Shown: positions 11,931-24,870 of the stretch, piece after piece | Position numbering within the stretch: position 1 is the stretch's first letter | Layout: the number at the start of each line of letters is the position of its first letter | Source: Symsagittifera roscoffensis | Taxonomy: Eukaryota; Xenacoelomorpha; Acoela; Convolutidae | DNA: 64,000 bases | Direction of reading: 5' to 3' | Assembly: GCF_963678635.1 (NCBI RefSeq) | Contig: NC_087065.1 | Span: 72,489,345-72,553,344 of the forward strand | The notes under the pieces: model-generated | The model's input: the letters and a program-made list of their open reading frames with translations, nothing else | Databases searched by the model: none | Told to the model about the DNA's origin: nothing | Program-made: the position numbers and the translations under genes

Positions 11931-13134
11931 ACACTTCTCAACGAAAGCTGGCTAATCATAGCATAACGAGTGCCAAGAAGAACATCGAATACACAATGCA
12001 ATCAATATTAACCGAAAGCTGTCTATACATTGGCTAACAAATGACAACGAAAAAAATGAATCCACAAAAAAATTAATTTTCTCTGGAAGCTGGGTATCCA
12101 TTGCCTAAGACGAGCCAACGAAAATTTTGATTACAAAGTGGAAACACTTCTCATCGAAAGCTGGCTGACCATAACATAACGATTGCCAAGGAAAACATTG
12201 AATACACAATGCAATCAATATTAATCGAAAGCTGTATATACATTGGCTAAAAAGTGCCAACAAAAAAATGAATCCACAAAAAAAATTAATTTGTTTATGA
12301 AGCTGGGTATACATAGCCTAACATGAGTCAACAAAAGCTTGAATACACCATGGAAACAATTCTCATCGAAAGCTGGCTAATCATAGCATAGCGAGTGCCA
12401 GGGAAATCATTGAAATTACAATGCAAACAATCTTAACCGAAAGCTGTCTATTCTTTGGCTAACAAGTGATAAAGAAAAAAATAATTCAGAAAAAAAAAAC
12501 ATTTTCATTGTAAGCTGAGTATTCATTGCCTAACAAGAGCCAACGAAAATTTTGATTACAAAGTGGAAACACTTCTCATCGAAAGCTGGCTAATCATAGC
12601 ATAACGATTGCTAAGGAAAACCTTGAATACACAATGCAATCAATAATAATCGAAAGCTGTCTATACATTGGCTAACAAGTGCCAACGAAAAAATGAATCC
12701 ACAAAAAAAATCAAATTTCTTTGAAAGCTGGGTATCCATTGCCTAACATGAGTCAACAAAAATTTTGAGTACAAACTGGAAACACTTCTCATCGAAAGCT
12801 GGCTAATCATAGCATAACGAGTGCCAAGGAGAACCTTGAATACACAATGCAATCAATATTAATCGAAAACTGTCTATACATTGGCTAACAAGTGCCAACG
12901 AAAAAATGAATCCACAAAAAAAAATTAATTTGCTTTGGAAGCTGGATATACATAGCCTAACATGAGTGAACAAAAAAGTTGAATACACAATGGAAACACT
13001 TCTCATCGAAAGCTGGCTAATCATAGCAAAGCGAGTGCCAAGGAAAACATTGAAAACACAATGCAAATAATCTTAACCGAAAGCTGTCTATACATTGGCT
13101 AACAAATGCCAACGAAAAAATGAATCCACAAAAA
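11650..13134 (+). repeat. 1485-bp HOR (seven trimers), copy 1
   Basis: Signatures such as 'ataattcagaaaaaaaa' (12481), 'cctaagacgagccaacg' and 'gctgaccataacataacg' return exactly 1485 bp later. The length is seven 213-bp trimers minus 6 bp. The left boundary is approximate because 10.7 kb also contains a related 'aaaatggagtataaaatgg' trimer. Confidence 0.88.
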
Positions 13135-14619
13135 GAAAATCATTTTTTTTGAAAGCTGGGTATCCATTGCCTAACATGAGCCAACAAAATGGAGTATAAA
13201 ATGGAAACACTTCTCATCGAAAGCTAGCTAATCCTAGCATAACGAATGCCAAGGAGAACATTGAATACACAATGCAAACAATTTTCATCGAAAGCTGTCT
13301 ATACATTGGCTAACAAGTGCCAACGAAAAATTGAATCCACAAAAAAAAATTGCTTTGGAAGCTGGGTATACATAGCCTAACATGAGTCAACAAAAAAATT
13401 GAATACAAAATGGAAACACTTCTCAACGAAAGCTGGCTAATCATAGCATAACGAGTGCCAAGAAGAACATCGAATACACAATGCAATCAATATTAACCGA
13501 AAGCTGTCTATACATTGGCTAACAAATGACAACGAAAAAAATGAATCCACAAAAAAGTTAATTTTCTCTGGAAGCTGGGTATCCATTGCCTAAGACGAGC
13601 CAACGAAAATTTTGATTACAAAGTGGAAACACTTCTCATCGAAAGCTGGCTGACCATAACATAACGATTGCCAAGGAAAACATTGAATACACAATGCAAT
13701 CAATATTAATCGAAAGCTGTATATACATTGGCTAAAAAGTGCCAACAAAAAAATGAATCCACAAAAAAAATTAATTTGTTTATGAAGCTGGGTATACATA
13801 GCCTAACATGAGTCAACAAAAGCTTGAATACACCATGGAAACAATTCTCATCGAAAGCTGGCTAATCATAGCATAGCGAGTGCCAGGGAAATCATTGAAA
13901 TTACAATGCAAACAATCTTAACCGAAAGCTGTCTATTCTTTGGCTAACAAGTGATAAAGAAAAAAATAATTCAGAAAAAAAAAACATTTTCATTGTAAGC
14001 TGAGTATTCATTGCCTAACAAGAGCCAACGAAAATTTTGATTACAAAGTGGAAACACTTCTCATCGAAAGCTGGCTAATCATGGCATAACGATTGCTAAG
14101 GAAAACCTTGAATACACAATGCAATCAATAATAATCGAAAGCTGTCTATACATTGGCTAACAAGTGCCAACGAAAAAACGAATCCACAAAAAAAATCAAA
14201 TTTCTTTGAAAGCTGGGTATCCATTGCCTCACATGAGTCAACAAAAATTTTGAGTACAAACTGGAAACACTTCTCCTCGAAAGCTGGCTAATCATAGCAT
14301 AACGAGTGCCAAGGAGAACCTTGAATACACAATGCAATCAATATTAATCGAAAACTGTCTATACATTGGCTAACAAGTGCCAAAGAAAAAATGAATCCAC
14401 AAAAAAAAAATTAATTTGCTTTGGAAGCTGGATATACATAGCCTAACATGAGTCAACAAAAAAGTTGAATACACAATGGAAACACTTCTCATCGAAAGCT
14501 GGCTAATCATAGCAAAGCGAGTGCCAAGGAAAACATTGAAAACACAATGCAAATAATCTTAACCGAAAGCTGTCTATACATTGGCTAACAAGTGCCAACG
14601 AAAAAATGAATCCACAAAA
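13135..14619 (+). repeat. 1485-bp HOR (seven trimers), copy 2
   Basis: It is nearly identical to copy 1. Differences seen include 'catggcataacg' near 14080, 'cctcacatgag' near 14228, 'ctcctcg' near 14275 and a few A-tract length changes. It ends near 14.62 kb, where the next trimer reads 'gggtattcattg' and 'gagtaaaaaatgg'. Confidence 0.88.
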
Positions 14620-14680
14620 AGAAAATCATTTTTTTTGAAAGCTGGGTATTCATTGCCTAACTTGAGCCAACAAAATTTTT

Positions 14681-15535
14681 GAGTAAAAAATGGAAAAACT
14701 TCTCATCGAAAGCTGGCTAATCATAGCATAACGAGTGCCAAGGAGAACATTGAATACGCAATGCAATCAATTTTCATCGAAAGCTGTCTATACATTGGCT
14801 AACAAGTACCAACGAAAAAATGAATCCACAAAAAAAATTAATTTGCTTTGGAAGCTGGGTATACATAGCCTAACATGAGTCAACAAAAAAATTGAATACA
14901 CAATGGAAACACTTCTCATCGAAAACTGGCTAATCATAGCATAGCGAGTGCCAAAGAAAACATTGAAAACACAATGCAAACAATCTTAACCGAAAGCTGT
15001 CTATTCTTTGGCTAACAAGTGATAACGAAAAAAGTGAATCCGCAAAAAAACATAATTTTCATTGGAAGCTGAGTATCCATTGCCTAACAAGAGCCAACAA
15101 AAAATTTGAATACACAATGGAAACACTTCTCAACGAAAGCTGGCTAATCATAGCATAGCGAGTGCCAAGGAAACCATTGAAAACACAATGCAAACAATCT
15201 TAACCGAAAGCTGTCTATTCTTTGGCTAACAAGTGATAACGAAAAAAGTGAATCCACAAAAAAATATAATTTTCCTTGGAAGCTGAGTATCCATTGCCTA
15301 ACGGAAGCCAACAAAAAATTTGAATACACAATGGAAACACTTCTCACCGAAAGCTGGCTAATCATAGCATAGCGAGTGCCAATGGAAACATTGAATACAC
15401 AATGCAAACAATCTAAACCGAAAGCTGTCTGTTTTTTGGCTAACAAGTGATAACGAAAAAATGAATCCACAAAAAAAAATCAATTTTCTTTGAAAGCTGG
15501 GTATCCATTGCCTAACATGAGCCAACAAAATTTTT
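14681..15535 (+). repeat. 855-bp HOR unit (four trimers), copy 1 of alternating set
   Basis: Anchoring on 'gagtaaaaaatggaaaaac', the anchors fall at 14681, 15536, 16178, 17033, 17674 and 18316. The spacings are therefore 855, 642, 855, 641 and 642. This unit contains the extra trimer with 'cctaacggaagccaac' and 'gtgccaatgg'. Confidence 0.88.
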
Positions 15536-16177
15536 GAGTAAAAAATGGAAAAACTTCTCATCGAAAGCTGGCTAATCGTAGCATAACGAGTGCCAAGGAG
15601 AACATTGAATACGCAATGCAATCAATTTTTATCGAAAGCTGTCTATACATTGGCTAACAAGTACCAACGAAAAAATGAATCCACAAAAAAAATTAATTTG
15701 CTTTGGAAGCTGGGTATACATAGCCTAACATGAGTCAACAAAAAAATTGAATACACAATGGAAACACTTCTCATCGAAAACTGGCTAATCATAGCATAGC
15801 GAGTGCCAAAGAAAACATTGAAAACACAATGCAAACAATCTTAACCGAAAGCTGTCTATTCTTTGGCTAACAAGTGATAACGAAAAAAGTGAATCCGCAA
15901 AAAAACATAATTTTCATTGGAAGCTGAGTATCCATTGCCTAACAAGAGCCAACAAAAAATTTGAATACACAATGGAAACACTTCTCAACGAAAGCTGGCT
16001 AATCATAGCATAGCGAGTGTCAAGGAAACCATTGAAAACACAATGCAAACAATCTTAACCGAAAGCTGTCTATTCTTTGGCTAACAAGTGATAACGAAAA
16101 AATGAATCCACAAAAAAAAATCAATTTTCTTTGAAAGCTGGGTATCCATTGCCTAACATGAGCCAACAAAAATTTTT
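15536..16177 (+). repeat. 642-bp HOR unit (three trimers)
   Basis: This is the same sequence as the preceding 855-bp unit but without the 'cctaacggaagcc' trimer, so it is exactly one trimer shorter. 'aatcgtagcataacg' near 15575 is shared with the next unit at +642. Confidence 0.87.
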
Positions 16178-17032
16178 GAGTAAAAAATGGAAAAACTTCT
16201 CATCGAAAGCTGGCTAATCGTAGCATAACGAGTGCCAAGGAGAACATTGAATACGCAATGCAATCAATTTTTATCGAAAGCTGTCTATACATTGGCTAAC
16301 AAGTACCAACGAAAAAATGAATCCACAAAAAAAATTAATTTGCTTTGGAAGCTGGGTATACATAGCCTAACATGAGTCAACAAAAAAATTGAACACACAA
16401 TGGAAACACTTCTCATCGAAAACTGGCTAATCATAGCATAGCGAGTGCCAAAGAAAACATTGAAAACACAATGCAAACAATCTTAACCGAAAGCTGTCTA
16501 TTCTTTGGCTAACAAGTGATAACGAAAAAAGTGAATCCGCAAAAAAACATAATTTTCATTGGAAGCTGAGTATCCATTGCCTAACAAGAGCCAACAAAAA
16601 ATTTGAATACACAATGGAAACACTTCTCAACGAAAGCTGGCTAATCATAGCATAGCGAGTGCCAAGGAAACCATTGAAAACACAATGCAAACAATCTTAA
16701 CCGAAAGCTGTCTATTCTTTGGCTAACAAGTGATAACGAAAAAAGTGAATCCACAAAAAAATATAATTTTCCTTGGAAGCTGAGTATCCATTGCCTAACG
16801 GAAGCCAACAAAAAATTTGAATACACAATGGAAACACTTCTCACCGAAAGCTGGCTAATCATAGCATAGCGAGTGCCAATGGAAACATTGAATACACAAT
16901 GCAAACAATCTAAACCGAAAGCTGTCTGTTTTTTGGCTAACAAGTGATAACGAAAAAATGAATCCACAAAAAAAAATCAATTTTCTTTGAAAGCTGGGTA
17001 TCCATTGCCTAACATGAGCCAACAAAATTTTT
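16178..17032 (+). repeat. 855-bp HOR unit, copy 2
   Basis: It carries the four-trimer arrangement again. The 'cctaacggaagcc' trimer lies 1497 bp (855 + 642) after its first copy, so the 855+642 pair was itself duplicated. Private change: 'gaacacacaatgg' near 16391. Confidence 0.87.
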
Positions 17033-18315
17033 GAGTAAAAAATGGAAAAACTTCTCATCAAAAGCTGGCTAATCGTAGCATAACGAGTGCCAAGGAGAAC
17101 ATTGAATACGCAATGCAATCAATTTTTATCGAAAGCTGTCTATACATTGGCTAACAAGTACCAACGAAAAAATGAATCCACAAAAAAAATTAATTTGCTT
17201 TGGAGGCTGGGTATACATAGCCTAACATGAGCCAACAAAAAATTTGATTACACTATGGAAACACTTCTCAACGAAAGCTGGCTAATCATAGCAAAGCGAG
17301 TGCCAAGGAAAACATTGAAAACACAATGCAAACAATCTTAACCGAAAGCTGTCTATACATTGGCTAACAAGTGATAACGAAAAAAGTGAATCCGCAAAAA
17401 AACATAATTTTCATTGGAAGCTGAGTATCCATTGTCTAACAAGAGCCAACAAAAAATTTGATTACACAATGCAAACACTTCTCAACGAAAGCTGGCTAAT
17501 CATAGCAAAGCGAGTGCCAAGGAAAACATTGAAAACACAATGCAAACAATCTTAACCGAAAGCTGTCTATACATTGGCTAACAAGTGCCAACGAAAAAAT
17601 GAATCCACAAAAAGAAAATCAGATTTTTTGAAAGCTGGGTATTCCTTGCCTAACATGAGCCAACAAAATTTTTGAGTAAAAAATGGAAAAACTTCTCATC
17701 GAAAGCTGGCTAATCATAGCATAACGAGTGCCAAGGAGAACATTGAATACGCAATGCAATCAATTTTCATCGAAAGCTGTCTATACATTGGCTAACAAGT
17801 ACCAACGAAAAAATGAATCCACAAAAAAATTTAATTTGCTTTGGAAGCTGGGTATACATAGCCTAACTTGAGTCAACAAAAAAACTGAATACACAATGGA
17901 AACACTTCTCATCGAAAGCTGGCTAATCATAGCATAGCGATTGCCAAAGAAAACATTGAAAACACAATGCAAACAATCTTAACCGAAAGCTGTCTATTCT
18001 TTGGCTAACAAGTGATAACGAAAAAAATGAATCCACAAAAAAAAATTAATTTTCATTGGAAGCTGAGTATCCATTGCCTAACAAGAGCCAACAAAAAATT
18101 TGAATACACAATGGAAACACTTCTCAACGAAAGCTGGCTAATCATAGCATAGCGAGTGCCAAGGAAACCATTGAAAACACAATGCAAACAATGTTAACCG
18201 AAAGCTGTCTGTTTTTTAGCTAACAAGTGATAACGAAAAAATGAATCCACAAAAAAAAATCAATTTTCTTTGAAAGCTGGGTATCCATTGCCTAACATGA
18301 GCCAACAAAATTTTT
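17033..18315 (+). repeat. Two further three-trimer units (641 and 642 bp)
   Basis: Anchors at 17033, 17674 and 18316 define units of 641 and 642 bp. They are more diverged from each other than the preceding set: 'cagattttttgaaag' near 17620 in one and 'gagtagaaaatgg' at the end of the other. Confidence 0.8.
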
Positions 18316-20664
18316 GAGTAGAAAATGGAAAAACTTCTCATCAAAAGCTGGCTAATCATAGCATAACGAGTGCCAAGGAAAACATTGAACACACAATGCA
18401 AACAATTTTCATCAAAAGCTTTCTATACATTGGCTAACAAGTGCCAACGAAAAAATGAATCCACGAAAAAAATTAACTTGCTTCGGAAACTGGTTATACA
18501 TAGCCTAACATGAGTCAACAAAAAAATTGAATACACAATGGAAACACTTCTCATCGAAAGCTGGCTAATCATAGCATAGCGAGTGCGAAGGAAAACATTG
18601 AATACACAATGGAAACACTTCTCATCGAAAGCTGGTTAATCATAGCATAGCGAGTGCCAAGGAAAACATTGAAAAAACAATGCAAACAATCTTAACCGAA
18701 AGCTGTCTATTCTTTGGCTAACAAGTGCCAACGAAAAAACGAATCCACAAAAAAAATTAACTTGCTTTGGAAACTGGGTATACATAGCCTAACATGAGTC
18801 AACAAAAAAATTGAATACACAATGGAAACACTTCTCATCGAAAGCTGGTTAATCATAGCATAGCGAGTGCCAAGGAAAACATTAAAAAAACAATGCAAAC
18901 ATTCTTTACCGAAAGCTGTCTATTCTTTGGCTAACAATTGCCAACGAAAAAATGAATCCACAAAAAAAATTAACTTGCTTTGGAAACTGGGTATACATAG
19001 TCTAACATGAGTCAACAAAAAAATTGAATACACAATGGAAACACTTCTCATCGAAAGCTGGCTAATCATAGCATAGCGAGTGCGAAGGAAAACATTGAAT
19101 ACACAATGCAAACATTTTTCATCGAAAGCTGTCTAAACATTGGCTAACAAGTGCCAACGAAAAAAAAATATTTACAAAAAAATAATAAATTTCATTGGAA
19201 TCTTAGCTTAACAAGTGCCAAGGAAAACATTGAATACATATTGCAAACAATATTAATAGAAAGGTGTCTATACATTGGCTAACAAGTGCCAACAAAAAAA
19301 ATGAAATTACCAAAAAAAATTAATTTGCTTCGGAAGCTATGTATACATAGCCTAACATGGGTCAACAAAAAAAATTGATTACACAATGGAAACACTTCTC
19401 ATCGAAAGCTGGTTAATCATAGCATAGCGAGTGCCAAGGAAAACATTGAAAAAACAATGCAAACAATCTTAACCGAAAGCTGTCTATTCTTTGGCTAACA
19501 AGTGATAACGAAAAAAGTGAATCCACAAAAAGAAGTAATTTTCATTGGAAGCTGAGTATCCATTGCCTAACAAGAGCCAACGAAAATTTTGATTTCAAAG
19601 TGGAAACACTTCTCATCGAAAGCTGGCTAATCATAACATAACGATTGCCAAGGAAAACATTGAATACACAATGCAATCAATATTAGTCGAAAGCTGTCTA
19701 TACATTGGCTAACAAGTGCCAACGAAAAAATGAATCCACAAAAAAAATCAATTTTCTTCGAAAGCTGGGTATCCATTGCCTAATATGAGCCAACAAAATT
19801 TTTGAGTACAAAATGGAAACATTTCTCATCGAAAGCTGGCTAATCATAGCATAGCGAGTGCCAAGGAAAACATTGAACACACAATGCAAACAGTCTTAGC
19901 CGAAAGCTGTCTATTCTTTAGCTAACAAGTGGTAACGAAAAAAGTGATTCCACAAAAAAAAAAAATTCTTTGGAAGCTGAGTATCCATTGCCTAACATGA
20001 GCCAACAAAATTTTTGAATACAAAATGAAAACACTTCTTATCGAAAGCTGGCTGATCATAGCATAACGAGTGCCAAGAAAAACATTGAATACACAATGCA
20101 AACATTAATAATCGAAATTTGTCTATTGATTCGCTAACAAGTGCCAACGAAAAAAATTAAACCACAAAAAAAATCAATTTTTTTTGAAAGCTGGGTATCC
20201 ATTGCCTAACATGAGCCAACAATTTTTTGAGTACAAAATGGAAACACTTCTCATCAAAAGTTGTCTAATCATAGCAAGACGAGTGCCACAAAAAGCAATG
20301 AATACTCAATGCAAACAAAATTAATCGAAAGCTGTCTATACATTGGCTAACAAGTGCCAACTAAAAAAATGAATCCACAAAAAAAATTAACTGTCCCTGG
20401 AAGCTTGGTGTACACTGCCTAACAAGAGCCAACGAAATATTTGAATACCATATGGAAACATTTCTCATCAAAAGCTGGCTACTTATAGCATAACGGTTGC
20501 CAAGGAAAACATTGAATACACAATGCAATCAATATTTATCGAAAACTGTCTATACATTGGCTAAAAAGTGCTAACGGAAAAATGAATCCACAAGAAAAAT
20601 CAACTTTCTTTGGAAGCTGGGTATCCATTGCCTAAGATGAGCCAACAAAAAAATTGAATACACA
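18316..20664 (+). repeat. Mixed, more diverged trimers
   Basis: Trimers continue (A starts such as 18699 and 18912, 213 bp apart) with 'ggaaactgggtatac' B monomers. There is one A'-C' pair near 19130-19255 and increasingly divergent monomers near 20.1-20.5 kb ('gtgccacaaaaagcaatg', 'ctgtccctggaagc'). I see no unit longer than a trimer repeated cleanly here. Nothing other than satellite is present. Confidence 0.8.
18555..18626 (+). repeat. C/B hybrid monomer giving consecutive C heads
   Basis: The monomer begins as C ('gaaagctggctaatcatag') but ends with the B tail ('acaatggaaacacttctc') and is followed directly by another C. The local order is thus A-B-C/B-C, a tetramer. This is what an in-register exchange between non-equivalent monomers would leave. 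Confidence 0.75.
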
Positions 20665-20850
20665 ATGAAAACTCATCTCATCCAAAGTTGACTATACCCT
20701 ACATAACAATTAACAACGAAAAAATGAAAAAATAGTGCCAATAATTTTCATCGAAAGCAAGCTACAACGAGAAAAATGAATACACAGTCCAAACATTGTT
20801 TCACAAAAGCTGGCTAATCTTAGCTTAACAAGTGCCAAGGAAAACATTGA
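20665..20850 (+). repeat. K-L-M module 1, with an internal 19-bp deletion in L
   Basis: K has 'tccaaagttgactatacc' and 'tgaaaaaatagtgccaat'. L has 'gaaagcaagctac' then 'acacagtccaaacattgtt'. M has 'aaaagctggctaatcttag'. Relative to other copies, L lacks the 19 bases between 'gctac' and 'aacga'. This is the first appearance of the module in the window. Confidence 0.82.
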
Positions 20851-21191
20851 ATTCACAATGCAAACAATATTAATCGAAAGCTGTCTATACATTGGCTAAC
20901 AAGTGCCAACAAAAAAAAGTGAATCCACAAAAAAGGTAATTTTCTTTGGAAGCTGGGTATCCATTGCCTAATATGAGCCAACAAAAAAATTGACTGTAAA
21001 ATGGAAACACTTCTAATCGAAAGCTGGCTAATCATAGCATAGCGAGTGCCAAGTAAAACATTGAATACACAATGCAAACAATTTTCATCGAAAGCTGTCT
21101 AAACATTGGCTAACAAGTGCCAACGAAAAAAATATCTATCCACAAAAAAAAAATTCATTGGAAGCTTGGTATAGATTGCCTAATAAGTGCC

Positions 21192-22459
21192 AATGTTTTT
21201 CATCGAAAGCAAGCTATACTTAATACCAATGAAAAAAACGAATATACAGTCCAAACATTGTTCTACAAAAGCTGGCTAATCTTAGCTTAACAAGTGCCAA
21301 GGAAAACATTGAATACACAATGCAAACAATATTAATCGAAAGCTGTCTATACATTGGCTAACAAGTGCCAACGAAAAAAATGAATCCACAAAAAAAATTA
21401 ATTTGCTTTGGAAGCTGGATATACATAGTCTAACATGAGTCAACAAAAAAATTGAATACACAATGGGAACACTTCTCATCGAAAGCTGGCTAATCATAGC
21501 ATAGCGAGTGCCAAGGAAAACTTTGAATACACAATGCAATCAATTTTCATCGAAAGCTGTCTAAACATTGGCTAACAAGTGCTATCGAAAAAAAAAATAT
21601 CCAAAAGAATAATAAATTTTATTGGAAACTTAGCTTAACAAGTGCCAAGGAAAGCATTGAAAACATAATGCAAACAATATTAATCGAAAGCTGTCTATAC
21701 ATTTGCTAACAAGTGCCAACGAAAAAATGAATCCACAGAAAAACGAATTTTCATTGGAAGCTTGGTATACATTGCCTAACAAGAGCCAACGAAATTTTTG
21801 AGTACAAAATGGAAACACTTCTCATTGAAAGCTGGCTAAGCATAGCATAACAAGTGCCAACGAAAAAAAAATATATCCAAAAAAATAATAAATTTCATTG
21901 GAATCTTAGCTTAACAAGTGCCAAGGAAAACATTGAATACATAATTCAAACAATATTAATCGAAAGCTGTCTATACAATTGCTAACAAGTGCCAACGAAA
22001 AAATGAATCCACAAAAAAAAATTAATTTGCTTTAGAAGCTGGGTATACATAGTCTAACATGAGTCAACAAAAAAATTGAATACACAATGGAAACACTTTT
22101 CATCGAAAGCTGGCTAATCATAGCCTAGCGATTGCCAATGAAAACATTGAAAACACAATGCAAACAATCTTAACCGAAAGCTGTCTATTCTTTGACTAAC
22201 AAGTGATAACAAAAAAGTGAATCCACAAAAAAAAATCAATTTTCTTTGAAAGCTGGGTATCCATTGCCTAACATGAGCCAACAATAATTTTTCATTGGAA
22301 GCTTGGTATGCAATGCCTGAAAAGAGTCAACGAAAAATTTGAATACAAAATGGAAACACATCTCATCCAAAGTTGGCTATACCCTACAAAGCAAGTAACA
22401 ACGAAAAAATGAAAAAATAGTGCCAATAGTTTTCATCGAAAGCAAGCTACACTTAGCGT
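21192..22459 (+). repeat. 1268-bp HOR with L-M module, copy 1
   Basis: It starts at 'aatgtttttcatcgaaagc' and recurs 1268 bp later. It contains a shortened L ('cttaataccaatg'), M, several trimers, two A'-C' pairs (21565 and 21845) and ends with a full K and the head of L. The left edge joins a B monomer ('taataagtgccaat') directly to L without K. Confidence 0.85.
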
Positions 22460-23722
22460 AATGTTTTTCATCGAAAGCAAGCTATACTTAATACCAATGA
22501 AAAAAACGAATATACAGTCCAAACATTGTTCTACAAAAGCTGGCTAATCTTAGCTTAACAAGTGCCAAGGAAAACATTGAATACACAATGCAAACAATAT
22601 TAATGGAAAGCTGTCTATACATTGGCTAACAAGTGCCAACGAAAAAAATGAATCCACAAAAAAAATTAATTTGCTTTGGAAGCTGGATATACATAGTCTA
22701 ACATGAGTCAACAAAAAAATTGAATACACAATGGGAACACTTCTCATCGAAAGCTGGCTAATCATAGCATAGCGAGTGCCAAGGAAAACTTTGAATACAC
22801 AATGCAATCAATTTTCATCGGAAGCTGTCTAAACATTGGCTAACAAGTGCTATCGAAAAAAATATATATCCAAAAGAATAATAAATTTTATTGGAAACTT
22901 AGCTTAACAAGTGCCAAGGAAAACATTGAAAACATAATGCAAACAATATTAATCGAAAGCTGTCTATACATTTGCTAACAAGTGCCAACAAAAAAATGAA
23001 TCCACAAAAAAACGAATTTTCATTGGAAGCTTGGTATACATTGCCTAACAAGAGCCAACGAAATTTTTGAGTACAAATTGGAAACACTTCTCATTGAAAG
23101 CTGGCTAAGCATAGCATAACAAGTGCCAACGAAAAAAAATATATCCAAAAAAATCATAAATTTCATTGGAATCTTAGCTTAACAAGTGCCAAGGAAAACA
23201 TTGAATACATAATTCAAACAATATTAATCGAAAGCTGTCTATACATTTGCTAACAAGTGCCAACGAAAAAATGAATCCACAAAAAAAAATTAATTTGCTT
23301 TAGAAGCTGGGTATACATAGTCTAACATGAGTCAACAAAAAAATTGAATACACAATGGAAACACTTTTCATCGAAAGCTGGCTAATCATAGCCTAGCGAT
23401 TGCCAATGAAAACATTGAAAACACAATGCAAACAATCTTAACCGAAAGCTATCTATTCTTTGACTAACAAGTGATAACAAAAAAGTGAATCCACAAAAAA
23501 AATCAATTTTCTTTGAAAGCTGGGTATCCATTGCCTAACATGAGCCAACAATAGTTTTTCATTGGAAGCTTGGTATGCAATGCTTAAAAAGAGTCAACGA
23601 AAAATTTGAATACAAAATGGAAACACATCTCATCCAAAGTTGGCTATACCCTACAAAGCAAGTAACAACGAAAAAATAAAAAAATAGTGCCAATAGTTTT
23701 CATCGAAAGCAAGCTACAATTA
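22460..23722 (+). repeat. 1268-bp HOR, copy 2
   Basis: The junction at 22460 joins an interrupted L ('cacttagcgta') to the start of a second L ('atgtttttcatcg'), so two L heads lie in a row. The rest follows copy 1 with few changes ('attaatggaaagc', 'catcggaagc', 'tcaatagtttttc'). The right end instead has an intact L ('tagcgtaacaagtacc'). Confidence 0.85.
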
Positions 23723-24870
23723 GCGTAACAAGTACCAACGAAAAAAAATGAATACACAGTCCAAACATTGTTCTACAAAAGCTGGCTAATCTTAGCTTAA
23801 CAAGTGCCAAGGAAAACATTGAATACACAATGCAAGCAATGTTAATCAAAAGCTATCTATACATTGGCTAACAAGTGCCAACGAAAAAAGTGAATCCACA
23901 AAAAAATAATTTTCATTGGAAGCTGAGTATCCATTGCCTAACAAGAGCCAACAAAATTTTTGAGTACAAAATGAAAGCACTTCTCATTGAAAGCTGGCTA
24001 AGCAGAGCATAACAAGTGCCAACGAAAAAAAATATATATCCAAAAAAAGAATAAATTTCATTGGAATTTTAGCTTAACAAGTGCCAAGGAAAACATTGAA
24101 TACATAATGCAAACAATATTAATCGAAAGCTGTCTATACATTTGCTAACAAGTGCCAACGAAAAAATGAATCCACAAAAAAAAATTAAATTGCTTTAGAA
24201 GCTGGGTATACATAGTCTAACATGAGTCAACAAAAAATTGAATACACAATGGAAACGATTTTAATCGAAAGCTGGCTAATCATAGCATAGCGATAGCCAA
24301 GGAAAACATTGAAAAGACAATGCAAATAATCTTAACCGAGAGCTGTCTATTCTTTGGCTAACAAGTGATAACGAAAAAGTGAATACACAAAAAAAAAATT
24401 TCTTTGGAAGCTGAGTATCCATTGCCTAACAAGAGCCAACGAAAGTTTTGATTACAAAGTGGAAACACTTCTCATCGAAAGCTGGCTAATCATAGCATAA
24501 CGATTGCCAAGGAAAACATTGAATACACAATGCAATCAATACTAATCGAAAGCTGTCTATTTATTGGCTAACAAGTGCCAACGAAAAAATGAATCCACAA
24601 AAAAAATCAATTTTCTTTGAAAGCTGGGTATCCATTGCCTAACATGAGCCAACAATAATTTTAAATTGGAAGCTTGGTATGCAATGCCTAAAAAAAGTCA
24701 ACGAAAAATTTGGAAACAAAATAGAAACACATCTCATCCAAAGTTGGCGATACCCTACAAAGCAAGTAACAACGAAAAAATGAAAAAATAGTGCCAATAA
24801 TTTTCATCGACAGCAAGCTACACTTAGCGTAACAAGTACCAACGAAAAAAATGAATACACAGTCCAAACA
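23723..24870 (+). repeat. Third, more diverged unit of the 1.1-1.27 kb series
   Basis: The 'ttctacaaaagctgg' anchor spacings are 1268, 1242 and 1103 (21261, 22529, 23771, 24874). This unit has the last A'-C' pair of the window (about 24010-24130) and a final K-L-M with 'cgacagcaagc' in L near 24810. Confidence 0.78.
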
